Assembly (NCBI GenBank): GCA_965220265.1 | Contig: CBDCPM010000003.1 | Coordinates: 1 to 64,000, forward strand | Reading direction: 5' to 3' | Origin: Bin87 sp965220265 | GTDB taxonomy: Bacteria > Chloroflexota > Dehalococcoidia > Lucifugimonadales > UBA3495 | DNA length: 64,000 nucleotides | Shown: positions 52,237-61,071 of the stretch, one piece after another | Position numbering within the stretch: position 1 is the stretch's first letter | How the letters are laid out: each line of letters begins with the position of its first letter | Position numbers and translations under genes: made by a program | The notes under the pieces: generated by a model | The model's database searches: none | What the model saw: only the letters and a program-made list of their open reading frames with translations | Told to the model about the DNA's origin: nothing

Positions 52237-53580
52237 TCAGGCCACGCTCCTCCGCGCTCCGGCGGCAAGGAGACGTTTCCCCGATTTCCACACTCGGGCC
52301 ACGTCATTGGGCCGCAGCAGGAACACGGCCGAGTAGGGCAGCCCCGTCGCTCGACGGAACATATGGGTCAGGAAAAGGCCGCGGGCCAGCATCCCGGCGG
52401 TCAGGGCCCAGGCCGCGCCCGTGATTCCCGCCTCCGGAAATGCCAGGAACAACAGCCCCACGTTGGCGCACAGGCCCACCCACATGGCCCAGGAGGCCAC
52501 GCCGGGCCGGTTGGTGCCCCGGAAGTAGGTCCCGCATACCTGCGAAACCGCGGCGCCCGCCACTCCCACCGACATGATCCAGATCAGCGGCACCACCGTC
52601 GAGAAGGATTCCGACAGCAGCAGCGGCACCAACGGGACGCTGACCACGCAGCCGGCCAGCAACAGCGCGCCGGTGGCCCAGACGGACACCCGGCAGCAGA
52701 AAGCAGCGTGCTGCGGGCGTCCCGCCTGGTCGGCCGCCACCCGGGGCAGCAGGTACGTGCTGATCGACTTTGATGCTATCAGCGCCTCGGTGACCAGCCC
52801 CACCCCCACCACGAACAGCCCGATGTCCCCCGGGGCCGCCATGAGTCCCAGCACAAGCCCGCTGACCCGATACTCCAGCGCCGAGCCAATCTTCACCACG
52901 TACAGGCGCAGTCCATATCGCAATACCCAACCCACCGCTTCCCGCGAGGGAATCTGGAAACGCAGCCCGCAATTGCGGCGCAGGTCGAACACTCCGATCG
53001 TCAGCATGGCCGCCTGCCCCAGCGCCAGCGCGCCGATGGCGCCGTTGACCCCCATGCCCAGGCCCCACACCAGCGCCGCGGTCGATAAGACGACCGTGCC
53101 CGCGCGAACCAGTGTGAACCCGGCCAGCTGGAGGAATCGACGCAGGCCGGCAATCTGGCGCTGGGTGGTCGCCATCAGCGTCGATAGCGGTATCAGAACC
53201 AGCGCCAGGTAAAACGACGCCGGATCCGCCTTTCCGAAGAGGGCCAGGCCGCTGTGGATCAGAGGCAGCGCCGCCGCCACGGCCAGCCCGCTGCCAATCA
53301 GGCAGATGGCGAACCCCGCGGAGACGCCCTGCGACACGCTGAGCCGGGTCGACATCACGAAATACTGGGATCCCCGGTCCGAACCGGGGGTGGTGGCCAC
53401 CCCCGCCAGGAGGGCGAACAGCACGCACAGGGCGTAGGCTCCCCGGCCCTCGGGCAACAGCGCGTAGGCCAGCAGGCTCTGCGTGCCCACCGAGAATCCC
53501 AGCATCAGGATCCGGGTGGCCAGGAGAATCACAACCTCCTGGCGTCCGCGCAGATGTCCTGGCGTCGTCCCTGCGGTCAT
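52237..53580 (-). CDS. Polysaccharide flippase (MOP superfamily, Wzx-like)
   Basis: A 447-residue protein with 12-14 hydrophobic segments spread over its whole length, typical of lipid-linked oligosaccharide flippases. It has the early GTQSLLAYALLPEGRGAYAL block, where LxxxxxGxYxL is a common signature of this family, and a central KIGSALEYRVSGLVLG resembling the second half-repeat. It would flip the undecaprenyl-linked repeat unit across the inner membrane for polymerisation by a Wzy-type protein. It lies between two sulfotransferase genes on the same strand, so the unit may already be sulfated when exported. Confidence 0.88.
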   Translation of the reverse strand: MTAGTTPGHLRGRQEVVILLATRILMLGFSVGTQSLLAYALLPEGRGAYALCVLFALLAGVATTPGSDRGSQYFVMSTRLSVSQGVSAGFAICLIGSGLAVAAALPLIHSGLALFGKADPASFYLALVLIPLSTLMATTQRQIAGLRRFLQLAGFTLVRAGTVVLSTAALVWGLGMGVNGAIGALALGQAAMLTIGVFDLRRNCGLRFQIPSREAVGWVLRYGLRLYVVKIGSALEYRVSGLVLGLMAAPGDIGLFVVGVGLVTEALIASKSISTYLLPRVAADQAGRPQHAAFCCRVSVWATGALLLAGCVVSVPLVPLLLSESFSTVVPLIWIMSVGVAGAAVSQVCGTYFRGTNRPGVASWAMWVGLCANVGLLFLAFPEAGITGAAWALTAGMLARGLFLTHMFRRATGLPYSAVFLLRPNDVARVWKSGKRLLAAGARRSVA

Positions 53581-53668
53581 GGGCTTGGCCAGGGCCAGGG
53601 CACTGACATGTTCCCCGGGCCGGCCCCGCCGCCGGGCGACTCCGCACCAATGTCTCCCGCAAGCCCGC

Positions 53669-54367
53669 TCAATCCTGGCGACGACGCAGCCATCGCTTCA
53701 CCGGATGCTTGATCCTACTGGGAACGGCCCGTTTCGCGGCAATCGGCACCAACCTGGATAGGGCCGCGCCGACCGGAGTCAGGGAAGGGTTTGCCTGCGT
53801 GTAGTGGCGCGAGCCTTCCGGCGGCAGCCCGGCGAACCGGCACAAAAGCGCCGGGTCGTCCCGCTCGATATCGAAGACCAGCAGCCGCTCCGCGGGTATG
53901 TCGGCAATTACGTCACGGTGGTGGGCGTCCCACTCCTCGCGCCAGAGGTCGCTCAGCTCCTCCATGTCGGTGGTGCCGTACCTCCACCGGTGGTACTGCT
54001 CCTTGATCACCTTCTGGGCGCCTGGCCGCACGGCGTAGCTGACCATGCTGCGGATCCAGCGTTCCTGGTCCCGGGTGTTCAGAATAAACCTGGCATCCTC
54101 GTAGGCCGCCATCATCTCAGCATAATGTCTGTATCCCTCGAAGTAGTCCCGGGAGTCGTAGTACTCCATGTTGGTGAATGCCTGGTAACGGTCGTCGTAA
54201 CCGGCCAGCAGCGGCACGCCCCGCCGGTGGTTCCGCTGCATGCGGCGCCCCAGCCGGCCATCGTCGTAGTGCACGCTCGGGATGCCGTTTCGACTGAAGA
54301 AGGCGGATATTGAGGTCGTCCCGCACTTCCGGAATCCAACCTGAAAATAACGTGGGCTTCCGACCAT
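53669..54367 (-). CDS. Sulfotransferase family protein (paralogue B)
   Basis: A 232-residue protein from ATG 54365-54367 with AAAGGAG six bases upstream. The phosphosulfate loop is in YFQVGFRKCGTTSISAFFSR; the second binding region is ARFILNTRDQERWIRSM. It is much closer to paralogue C (56.1 kb) than to A: long identical runs such as AFTNMEYY/AFTNMEYF and ERLLVFDIERDDPALLCRFA against QRLLVFDIGRDDPALLCRFA. Probably each acts on a different position of the same glycan, or they arose by recent duplication. The C-terminus is strongly basic (KRWLRRRQD). Confidence 0.87.
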   Translation of the reverse strand: MVGSPRYFQVGFRKCGTTSISAFFSRNGIPSVHYDDGRLGRRMQRNHRRGVPLLAGYDDRYQAFTNMEYYDSRDYFEGYRHYAEMMAAYEDARFILNTRDQERWIRSMVSYAVRPGAQKVIKEQYHRWRYGTTDMEELSDLWREEWDAHHRDVIADIPAERLLVFDIERDDPALLCRFAGLPPEGSRHYTQANPSLTPVGAALSRLVPIAAKRAVPSRIKHPVKRWLRRRQD

Positions 54368-54572
54368 GGTTCGCTCCTTTTCTCGATGCCTCATTTGTCG
54401 ATGCCTCAGCTGTAGTCGATGCCCCAGCCATACCGGTATTCGATGGTCCGAACGCAGCGCGGCTGCGCCGACACCGGGCGGACCCACCCCCACGTTGCCG
54501 CGGACGAATCGCCGCCCATTGCACCGAAAAGTCCCTCCGGCCACCGGTCCCGACCGTTGGACTCCTCCGGTC

Positions 54573-55697
54573 TCAGTTGCGGCGGCAAAGATCGTCGATG
54601 GCTGCCTTCAGACGTTCGCCCTCGTCGGTGAGGGAGTAGACATACGGCTCCAGCGCCGACAGGTTGGCGCGCCATTTCGCCCAGTCCAGCGGCGAGATTT
54701 CGCCCAGCTCCACGGCCGCGTCCCCGGCGTCCGGCGACCGGAGGACGATCCCGATGTCATGCTCGGCTATCCGCGCCGCGTCCCCGCTGCCGGCGCGCGC
54801 CACCAGGGGCACCCCGAACAGGCAACCGTCATAGAACCGGTTGGTTACTGACCAGGCGTGGGGGACCTCCGGCGGTTTGCCGGCCATCACCAGGTCAACC
54901 CTCCCGTACAGGTCCGGCAGATCATCCGGGTGGCGGTACGGTCCGATGTATTCCAGATTGGGGTTGGCGGCCAGCCGCGCATCGAATCCCCGGACCGCCG
55001 TGCCCGGCAGACCCGCCAGCAACGCGGTGTACCGGTCCGGCGCGGCCCTGGTCAGATGGTCCAGCACCTCCAGCGTCCATTCGTCGCGCAACATCCCGAA
55101 CCATCCCACCCGAATCGGGCCATCGTGCGGATGGGGGTTGGCCCCTGCCGCAGCGGACGAGGCGGAGGCCAGCTCGATCAGGACCTCCTCAGCCTTGTTC
55201 TCGATCACGAGGCCGGGCGTCTTCACTCCCAACCATCCCCGGTAATACCGGAAGTAATTCTCCGTGGTCAACACCAGGAGACCGCAGTGGTTGACGACCA
55301 GACGATCCAGCAGCCGCACCGCCCCTCCCGTCACCCCGCCGGCGGTCTGCACTCCCATGACGTCCGCCACCTCGATGGCCACCGGGCGGCCCAGTCCCCA
55401 CCCGGCGATGCCAGCCAGTCCGGCCAGGTCCGGAGCGAACGCGTAGGCCGCATCGCAGCCCCGCAGGGCTGCCCGGACCGCCGGCACCGCGCGCAGCAGC
55501 GGCGCAGCTCGGGACCAGTATCGGCCATTGGGGATATCATCCAGCACTACCACCGGGCAGGACAGGTCTCGAGACCGGTGGGACCTTCTGGTGAATGCCA
55601 ACGCTGCGACGTCATAACCCCCCTCCCGCAGCATATCGATGCGCCTGGCGTGCAGCGATGTGTGCAGATTGGGCAACAGGCAAAGGATTTTGGGCAT
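54573..55697 (-). CDS. Family 4-like glycosyltransferase (GT-B fold)
   Basis: A 374-residue soluble protein. The N-terminal domain starts KILCLLPNLHTSLHARRIDM, and the C-terminal donor-binding domain has IRVGWFGMLRDEWTLEVLDH, LEYIGPYRHPDDLPDLYGRV and VTNRFYDGCLFGVPLVARAG, with the glycosyltransferase E-x7-E-like region modified (NRFYDGCLFG in place of the usual Glu-rich stretch). The fold is that of retaining GT4-type enzymes that use nucleotide sugars. It lies between sulfotransferase paralogues B and C on the same strand. Donor and acceptor are unknown. Confidence 0.85.
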   Translation of the reverse strand: MPKILCLLPNLHTSLHARRIDMLREGGYDVAALAFTRRSHRSRDLSCPVVVLDDIPNGRYWSRAAPLLRAVPAVRAALRGCDAAYAFAPDLAGLAGIAGWGLGRPVAIEVADVMGVQTAGGVTGGAVRLLDRLVVNHCGLLVLTTENYFRYYRGWLGVKTPGLVIENKAEEVLIELASASSAAAGANPHPHDGPIRVGWFGMLRDEWTLEVLDHLTRAAPDRYTALLAGLPGTAVRGFDARLAANPNLEYIGPYRHPDDLPDLYGRVDLVMAGKPPEVPHAWSVTNRFYDGCLFGVPLVARAGSGDAARIAEHDIGIVLRSPDAGDAAVELGEISPLDWAKWRANLSALEPYVYSLTDEGERLKAAIDDLCRRN

Positions 55698-55737
55698 TCG
55701 TCAAACCTATTTCAGAACGCGGCGGCGCTCAGCGGAG

Positions 55738-55765
55738 AGTATATTCACCAGTCTGCAAAGATCAA
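55738..55765 (-). promoter_or_regulatory. Candidate promoter for the glycosyltransferase gene
   Basis: On the minus strand TTGATC (55760-55765) and TATACT (55738-55743) are 16 bases apart, about 40 bases before the start codon. A tandem GGGTGTTGGTT motif (about 55770-55795) lies just upstream. Confidence 0.45.
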
Positions 55766-55953
55766 ATCAAGGGTGTTGGTTTACCGGGTGTTGGTTGATC
55801 GAATTGACCAGCGCGCGGTCTGGACCGAAGATCAATATCGCGACTCCTCCAGGATCCGAAGATCCGCCGCGGGATGCGCCCCCAAGGGCAGGACGCCCCA
55901 CGCCGCCAGGCAATGTTGCACCCATACCCACATCCACATCGATGTGCTTCAAC

Positions 55954-56105
55954 CTAAACCAAAGCCAAGGTGGGATGTACATTTAAGTGGCGATGATGAT
56001 CAGCTGGGTTGCGCTGGTGAATCCCTCCCATCCGTACTTGGAGAATTACCCGGCTCCGTCGTGTTACCCCCACCATCTGCGCATTTCACCTTGGTATTAG
56101 TTTAG
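55954..56105. mobile_element. IS630-derived MITE, 152 bp
   Basis: The left end CTAAACCAAAGCCAAGGTGG matches the right end of the IS630 at 5.2-6.4 kb, and the right end (inward CTAAACTAATACCAAGGTG, then AAATGCGCAG) matches that element's left end. The interior has no coding sequence. TA flanks both ends. It is thus a non-autonomous deletion derivative that the local IS630 transposase could mobilise. Its right edge overlaps the stop codon of the neighbouring sulfotransferase gene. Confidence 0.85.
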
Positions 56106-56794
56106 TAGTGACGCAACCACCGTTTCAACCGATGCTTGACTCTTCCGGGAACGGCCCGTTTCACGGCCATCGGCACGTATCTCGATACGACGGTCCCATA
56201 TCGGCCCAGCGACGCGTTCTCCCGCCCGTAGTGCCGGGCGCACTCCGCCGGCAGGCCGGCGAACCGGCACAAAAGCGCCGGGTCGTCCCGCCCAATGTCG
56301 AACACCAGCAGCCGTTGTGCGGGAATGTCGGCCAGCACGTTCCGGTGGTGGGCATCCCACTCCTCCCGCCAGTGATCGCAGATGGCGTCCAGATCGGCGG
56401 TGCCGTACTTCCACTGGTAGTACTGCTCCTTGACCGCCCGGTGAGGGTCCTGCCTCAGGGCGAATGCCGCCATGCTGCGAATCCAGCCCTCCCGGTCCCG
56501 GGTGTTGAGAATGAACCTGGCGTCCTCGTAGTCTTGCATGATTTCCGGATATAGCTTGTATCCCGCAAAATCGTCCCGGGCGGTGAAGTATTCCATGTTG
56601 GTGAAGGCCTGATACCGGTCATCGTATCCGGTGAGCAACGGTATGCCCCGCAGTTGGTTCCGCTGCATCGTGCGACCCAATCGGCCCTGGTCGTAGTGTA
56701 CGCACGGAATCCCGTTGCGATTGAAAAAGGCGGCAATTGAGGTGGTGCCGCATTTCATGAACCCAATCTGGAAGTATCGGGGACGACCGACCAT
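56102..56794 (-). CDS. Sulfotransferase family protein (paralogue C)
   Basis: A 230-residue protein from ATG 56792-56794 with AGGAG nearby. The phosphosulfate loop is in YFQIGFMKCGTTSIAAFFNR and the second binding region in ARFILNTRDREGWIRSMAAF. It is closest to paralogue B. The last codons read KRWLRHY and the stop TAA lies in the terminal repeat of a MITE, where paralogue B continues KRWLRRRQD; the MITE has trimmed and capped the C-terminus without touching the catalytic part. It is the first gene of the minus-strand run and probably still functional. Confidence 0.87.
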   Translation of the reverse strand: MVGRPRYFQIGFMKCGTTSIAAFFNRNGIPCVHYDQGRLGRTMQRNQLRGIPLLTGYDDRYQAFTNMEYFTARDDFAGYKLYPEIMQDYEDARFILNTRDREGWIRSMAAFALRQDPHRAVKEQYYQWKYGTADLDAICDHWREEWDAHHRNVLADIPAQRLLVFDIGRDDPALLCRFAGLPAECARHYGRENASLGRYGTVVSRYVPMAVKRAVPGRVKHRLKRWLRHY

Positions 56795-56984
56795 GTTCCA
56801 CTCCTGCCGCTGGGGTTCAATTCCGATTGGTTCCCGGTTGCTGCCCCAGCGGATGGCTACTCCCCTGCTCGGGTTCAGATTATCAGAGATTCAGGCGGAG
56901 CGCCCGCCGGTGTGGACGCTCCGCCCGGTCTGCGCATCTTCTCCCGGGCGCTGCCGCCCCCGGCCCCGAGATTGCCGACCCTAT

Positions 56985-57843
56985 CGTCGACTTGGGTCAG
57001 GCGGCGAACGCCTGGGGAGCTCATCGCCAGCGCGTGAGGGCTGGCCAGCGTTCCGGTCGCCCTGCCGGATTCCCGAGGTTCAAGCGCCGGAGGCATGAGC
57101 AGGGCTTTCGCGCCGACAATGGACCGGACACCGTGCGCGTGGACGACAAGGTTGTGATCCTGCCGAAGATCGGCAAGGTCGCCATGGTGGAGCATCCGCG
57201 GTTCGCCGGATCCATCCGCGAGGTTACGGTCGACCGGACGCCTGGGACGTGGTTCGCCCGTTGCTGCGTCGAGGCTGGCGAGGGGCTGTCGGCGGTGCAG
57301 TCGGGGCCGACCATCGGCAGTGACGTGGGCGTTGGCCTGATGGCGACGTGCTCGGATGGCACCACGGTTGAGAATCCGAAAGCGCTGGACAGCGGCATCA
57401 AGCGACTGCGGCGACCAGACCGGGCCATCGCCCGCAGTAGGAACGTCCACGGCCGCGGCAATCACTCCAACCGGCTGTCCAGAGCGATTGCCGACGCTGG
57501 GATGGCCGGGTTCCCGGCCAAGCTGGGGTCCAAGTGCACGTGGTATGGCGCCGAGTTCGTGAAGGCGGACCGGTGGTTCGCCTCGTCGAAGTTGTGCGCT
57601 CACTGTGGCTGGAAGAACGATGACCTGCATCTCCGTTACCGTCAATGGCGGTGCGGTGGATGCGGCGCGTTGAACGAAACTGATCACAACGCCGCGATGC
57701 ATTTAAGCAACTGGCCGGGTTTGAGCTTCCCGGTGTCAGGACACGGAGACCGTGTAAGTCCGGCAACGCCGGCAGTGGTCGGCGAAGCGTCAACGGCCGC
57801 GCCTGGACAATCGCCAATCGAGAGCTTGGAGCAGACTGGATAG
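56985..57843 (+). pseudogene. tnpB: TnpB (IS200/IS605-family OrfB), truncated and internally deleted
   Basis: The frame recalls TnpB from about DLGQAANAWGAHRQRVRAGQ: KRRRHEQGFRADNG, KIGKVAMVEHPRFAGSIREV, then GSDVGVGLMATCSDGTTVEN with the first RuvC Asp. The segment that should carry the second catalytic residue (the Glu of the IEDL-type motif) is deleted: the text jumps from RNVHGRGNHSNR to LSRAIADAGMAGFPAKLG. The zinc finger (CAHCGWKN...CGGCG) and a last Asp block (NETDHNAAMHL) remain. About 90 N-terminal residues are also gone. No tnpA is present. TnpB is an RNA-guided nuclease that uses an RNA from the element's 3' end; this one should be inactive. Confidence 0.8.
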
Positions 57844-58388
57844 GTTAGCGTAGGTTTTGAACAGCGGGACGACGTGAACACGGTGGTCGATGCCATCAGC
57901 CACCGCGAGCCGGCGCAGGACTGCACGGCCCGCGGCATCCCGCAAGAGAAGGTCCCGCCCGAGGAAGAGCTCGCGCACCGGCTCAAAACCCAACTGGAGA
58001 CCATCAAGATCATCGGCTTGAAGCTCTATCCAAACCGGCAGGTCCACCAGGACTGCTGGCTCATCCGCTCCCTTCGTTCACGCCGGCGCGAGACATGCGC
58101 CGGCGGGCCGGAGATCCAGCACCGATAGGCTGCCTTCGCGGAACCTGCTGGCCAGCAACGACGGACGTATCGTAGGCAACGAGCAGCGCAACCTGCCTGG
58201 TACGTCCACTGCGGGCGGGGACAGTTCGTCCGCCGCACCGCCCGCAACGGTAAGACCATTTTATGTACTCCGCCCTTGGGAACATAAGGGGCAAGTGTCA
58301 CCAAAATGCGAGCAACCGGCCGCGGGTCGGGGAGGCGCCGCGGCGGGTTACAATGGCGACAGCCATTCTCCCCCAGGAGCGTCCAACT
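57844..58388. other. Region after tnpB, no secure gene
   Basis: About 545 bases. The first part could hold the omega-RNA scaffold and right end of the old IS605 element, but I could not fix either. A plus-strand frame of 84 codons at 57874-58128 (starting MNTVVDAISHREPAQDCTAR) has no family I recognise. The last bases carry the ribosome binding site of the next gene. Confidence 0.4.
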
Positions 58389-58553
58389 ATGACCACCCCG
58401 TCCGAACCCGTGGAGATTTACTGCGTCAAGTGCAAGGTCAGGACCGCCTCCCGCGACATCGAGGCCGTCACCATGAAGAACGGCCGGCCCGCCACCCGGT
58501 CCACCTGCGCGGACTGCGGCACCAGGAAGTTCCGTATCGGCGTCCTGCCCTGA
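58389..58553 (+). CDS. DUF5679-like small zinc-ribbon protein
   Basis: A 54-residue protein from ATG 58389, with AGGAGC about eight bases upstream. It reads EIYCVKCKVRTASRDIEAVT, then STCADCGTRKFRIG: two Cys pairs (CVKC and CADC) forming a zinc ribbon. This matches the small DUF5679 family, often found near ribosomal or topoisomerase-type genes in other bacteria, function unknown. It is a complete, ordinary-looking gene in an otherwise degraded area and is followed 22 bases later by the nurA fragment. Confidence 0.8.
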   Translation: MTTPSEPVEIYCVKCKVRTASRDIEAVTMKNGRPATRSTCADCGTRKFRIGVLP

Positions 58554-58575
58554 CCGGCTCGCTCATCCCGGCAGC

Positions 58576-58870
58576 ATGGCGCTTGACCTGGGCCTCACCA
58601 CATATCAGCTGCTGTCCGCACTGGACGGCCTGGCCCCGAACATCCAGAGCCGCCGCCGGCGCCTGGACGACGCCATCGACCGGGCGCTCGCCGTGCCCGC
58701 CGGCGGGGCGGCCTTCCGCACCGCCGCGGTGGGACGCCGTCCCTACATCTCCGCCCGCACCGGCCCCGAGGGCCTGCTGGGCAGCCGGCCGCCCCCGGAG
58801 GTTCCCCAGGACTGGACCGCGCTGTCCGTGGACGGCTCCCACATCGACGTGGACCGCCACCTGGCCGGTG
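58576..58870 (+). pseudogene. NurA-domain DNA repair nuclease, 5' fragment
   Basis: From ATG 58576 it reads MALDLGLTTYQLLSALDGLA, RRRRLDDAIDRALAVPAGG and VPQDWTALSVDGSHIDVDRH, where VDGSHIDVDRH matches the first catalytic Asp motif of NurA 5'-3' nucleases. After HLAG at about 58870 the similarity ends and the sequence continues into the reverse strand of another gene fragment, so about three quarters of the protein is missing. Confidence 0.6.
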
Positions 58871-59184
58871 CCCCACGGTGTGACGCGAGAGACGTAGCGC
58901 GGGGACGCCGCCAGGATCTTGACGCTGGTTTTCCCGTCCCGCCGGTGGATCAGGCCTGTCGGCGGGTCCAGTTCCAAGCCCAAGTCGAGCCACCGCTCGT
59001 ACTGGTGGTCCCTGATCTGGACCTCGTAGTCCACGTTGTCGCCGCTGACGGTGTCCCACTCCATGGTGAGCGCGTCGGGATAGTGGCGGTCGTTCCAGCC
59101 GCCCAGCAGGTTGCCGGGAGTGTCGGGGATCACCACGATGGAAACCTTGCGGTGGTCCGTCGTCGCCGTTTCTCCCACACGCAT
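58870..59184 (-). pseudogene. Fibronectin-like gene fragment in opposite orientation
   Basis: From ATG 59182-59184 the minus strand reads MRVGETATTDHRKVSIVVIP, DTPGNLLGGWNDRHYPDALT, MEWDTVSGDNVDYEVQIRDH and ILAASPRYVSRVTPWGTG. The pattern of a Pro-rich lead, a Trp, a Tyr-x-Val strand and a final YxxRVTPWG is that of an FN3-like domain. It then runs into reversed nurA sequence at 58870. It is a fragment created by rearrangement; the parent gene is not in the window. Confidence 0.45.
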
Positions 59185-59411
59185 TACAAACAGGTTGACG
59201 ACTCTTTCCCGCCGCCGGGCGCTCCGGACTCCGGCCCGGTCAGCCCATCCCACTGCCGCCCGCCTAAACAACTCCGTAGGCGCTAACCACGGCGACATCC
59301 CCGCCGTTGGAACGGGCGTCCCGTTTGTGCGACAATTGCCCCGGCGGGCCGGTTTGCGCCCGTGCTCAGTACGGGCAACCCCACCGTAGACTTTCCGCCG
59401 TGGAGGAGCCG

Positions 59412-59672
59412 ATGGCGGAGCGACGGAAACCCATCGTCACCGAGCTGGCCCTGGCCGACGCTTTGGACCAGCTGGTCAATCTGATCGAGGAGCTCAGGGC
59501 CGACGCTGACCTTCGCGTTCAGATCACCACCGATGAGACCGAGTTGGTTAAGCTGACCTTCTCCGGCACCCCAGACATGGGCTTTCCGCTGCAGCGGGAG
59601 GTCCGCTCCATTCCCGCCGAGATCGTTCGCCGTGTCTGGAACGAGGACCTGCGGTACTACGAGATCGTATAG
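59412..59672 (+). CDS. Small conserved hypothetical protein (copy 1 of 2)
   Basis: An 86-residue acidic protein from ATG 59412, with GGAGG five bases upstream. It reads RRKPIVTELALADALDQLVN, LIEELRADADLRVQITTDET and FPLQREVRSIPAEIVRRVWN. I do not recognise the family. A second copy with about 75 percent identity lies at 61315-61596. Both have a nuclease-like gene or fragment next to them (PD-(D/E)XK-like downstream here, an HNH tail upstream of the other), so it may be an accessory of a small mobile or defence module. Confidence 0.7.
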   Translation: MAERRKPIVTELALADALDQLVNLIEELRADADLRVQITTDETELVKLTFSGTPDMGFPLQREVRSIPAEIVRRVWNEDLRYYEIV

Positions 59673-59817
59673 CGTCGAGAATTGGCGAGGCAGAGTCTCA
59701 GCCGCCCTTCGGAGCAGCGCTTTTCCGCTCCTCCCGGACGGTTGAGGTACACACAGCAACCACGCGCTTTCGGTTTCGACGCTTCCGGACACAACAGGCC
59801 CCCGACGAGGTGAACCG

Positions 59818-61059
59818 ATGCCAACAGGCATATATGGCAATCTGATCCGGCTCGATACCGGCAACGGCATCGTCGAGGAAGTGCTGGAGCGCGTTCCGCT
59901 GTACGCGGGAGTCTCCCAGGGCGGGGTCAGCGAGGACACCCTCCAGGACCTGCTGTTCCGTTTCCCACGGGCACTTCCCATTTCCGCCATCGACGCCACT
60001 TACGGCGAAGCCATCCCCGTTTGCCGCGAGTTGCCCACGCCCGCCGGCTATCTGGGTGCGCTGTACGTCAATCATCTGGGCTGGTTGACCCTCGCCGAGT
60101 TCAAGCTGTGGCGCAATCCCCAGGCCCGGCGCGAAGTTATCGGACAGATCCTCGACTACGCCAAGGACCTCGCTTCGTGGGGATACGAGGACCTGCAGCG
60201 CAGGGTGTCCCTGGCCACGGGCCGGAAGGGCAATGCGCTCTACGAACTGGTCCGGGAGCATCACCCCGATCTGGACGAGGCGGAATTCGTCGACAGTGTT
60301 ACGCGCCACCTCAGGCGCGGTGAATTTCTGCTGCTCATCATCGGCGACGGCATACAGGAGGGCGCCGCCAACATCGTCGACTTCGTCCAGCGCTACAGCG
60401 GGTTGCACTTCAACCTGGCGCTGGTGGAGGCCGCGCTCTACCGCGACGGCGACAATCGCCTCATCATGCAACCCCGGGTCCTGGCCCAGACGGAAATCGT
60501 CCAGCGTTTTGTCGTTGACGGTAGCGTTGAACGGGTCGCCGTCATTGATGATGCCGACACCCAGCAGGAGACCCTTTCGGCCCAGGACGAGGAGAACCTC
60601 CGCTTCTGGACCGCAGTGCTTCGGGGCTACGATTTCGCGGACGTGACCGCGGAGCTCCCCCCGCCGGTCAAGAACTCAACGCTGTCCGTGACCGTACGAC
60701 ATTCCGGCTTTGCCGGTTGGGGCCTCTGCTTTGGGGGATATATCCATCGCAGCGCCTCCGACCTCGGCTGTTACCTGACCGCGCGGAAGGACCAGGCACG
60801 CGATGTCCGTATCTTCGACGAGCTCGCGGTGTCCTTCGAGGAGCTGCGTGCGGAGATGGGCGACGACCTCCAGCACTGGACCAACGCGGCCGGTCGGCCC
60901 AGGATCGGCTTCAGGCGACCGGGCGGCCTGGCTTTTCTGTCACATAACGAGGAGAGCAGCGATTTCCGTGACGCAGTCTCCTGGATGCGCGAACGCCTGG
61001 ATCGGCTGGTCAGTACGCTCAATCCCAAGCTGCAGGCCAGGCTCGCCGATGACCGCTGA
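59818..61059 (+). CDS. PD-(D/E)XK-like nuclease-family protein
   Basis: A 413-residue protein from ATG 59818 with GAGGTG upstream. Residues 88-115 read GWLTLAEFKLWRNPQARREV then IGQILDYAKDL, which matches a family with the E-x-K core of restriction-endonuclease-like folds (Glu94, Lys96) and the typical RNPxARREVxxQILDYA helix. The Asp that normally sits about 12 residues earlier is not obvious (the chain reads YLGALYVNHLG), so catalysis is uncertain. The C-terminal half (residues 230-410) has no named domain. It follows the 86-residue gene by 145 bases on the same strand. Confidence 0.65.
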   Translation: MPTGIYGNLIRLDTGNGIVEEVLERVPLYAGVSQGGVSEDTLQDLLFRFPRALPISAIDATYGEAIPVCRELPTPAGYLGALYVNHLGWLTLAEFKLWRNPQARREVIGQILDYAKDLASWGYEDLQRRVSLATGRKGNALYELVREHHPDLDEAEFVDSVTRHLRRGEFLLLIIGDGIQEGAANIVDFVQRYSGLHFNLALVEAALYRDGDNRLIMQPRVLAQTEIVQRFVVDGSVERVAVIDDADTQQETLSAQDEENLRFWTAVLRGYDFADVTAELPPPVKNSTLSVTVRHSGFAGWGLCFGGYIHRSASDLGCYLTARKDQARDVRIFDELAVSFEELRAEMGDDLQHWTNAAGRPRIGFRRPGGLAFLSHNEESSDFRDAVSWMRERLDRLVSTLNPKLQARLADDR

Positions 61060-61071
61060 CGCCGCCGTGGA

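Noticed and set aside
57874..58128. 84-codon frame after tnpB as a gene
   Set aside because: No ribosome binding site, family or neighbour supports it; left as unassigned.
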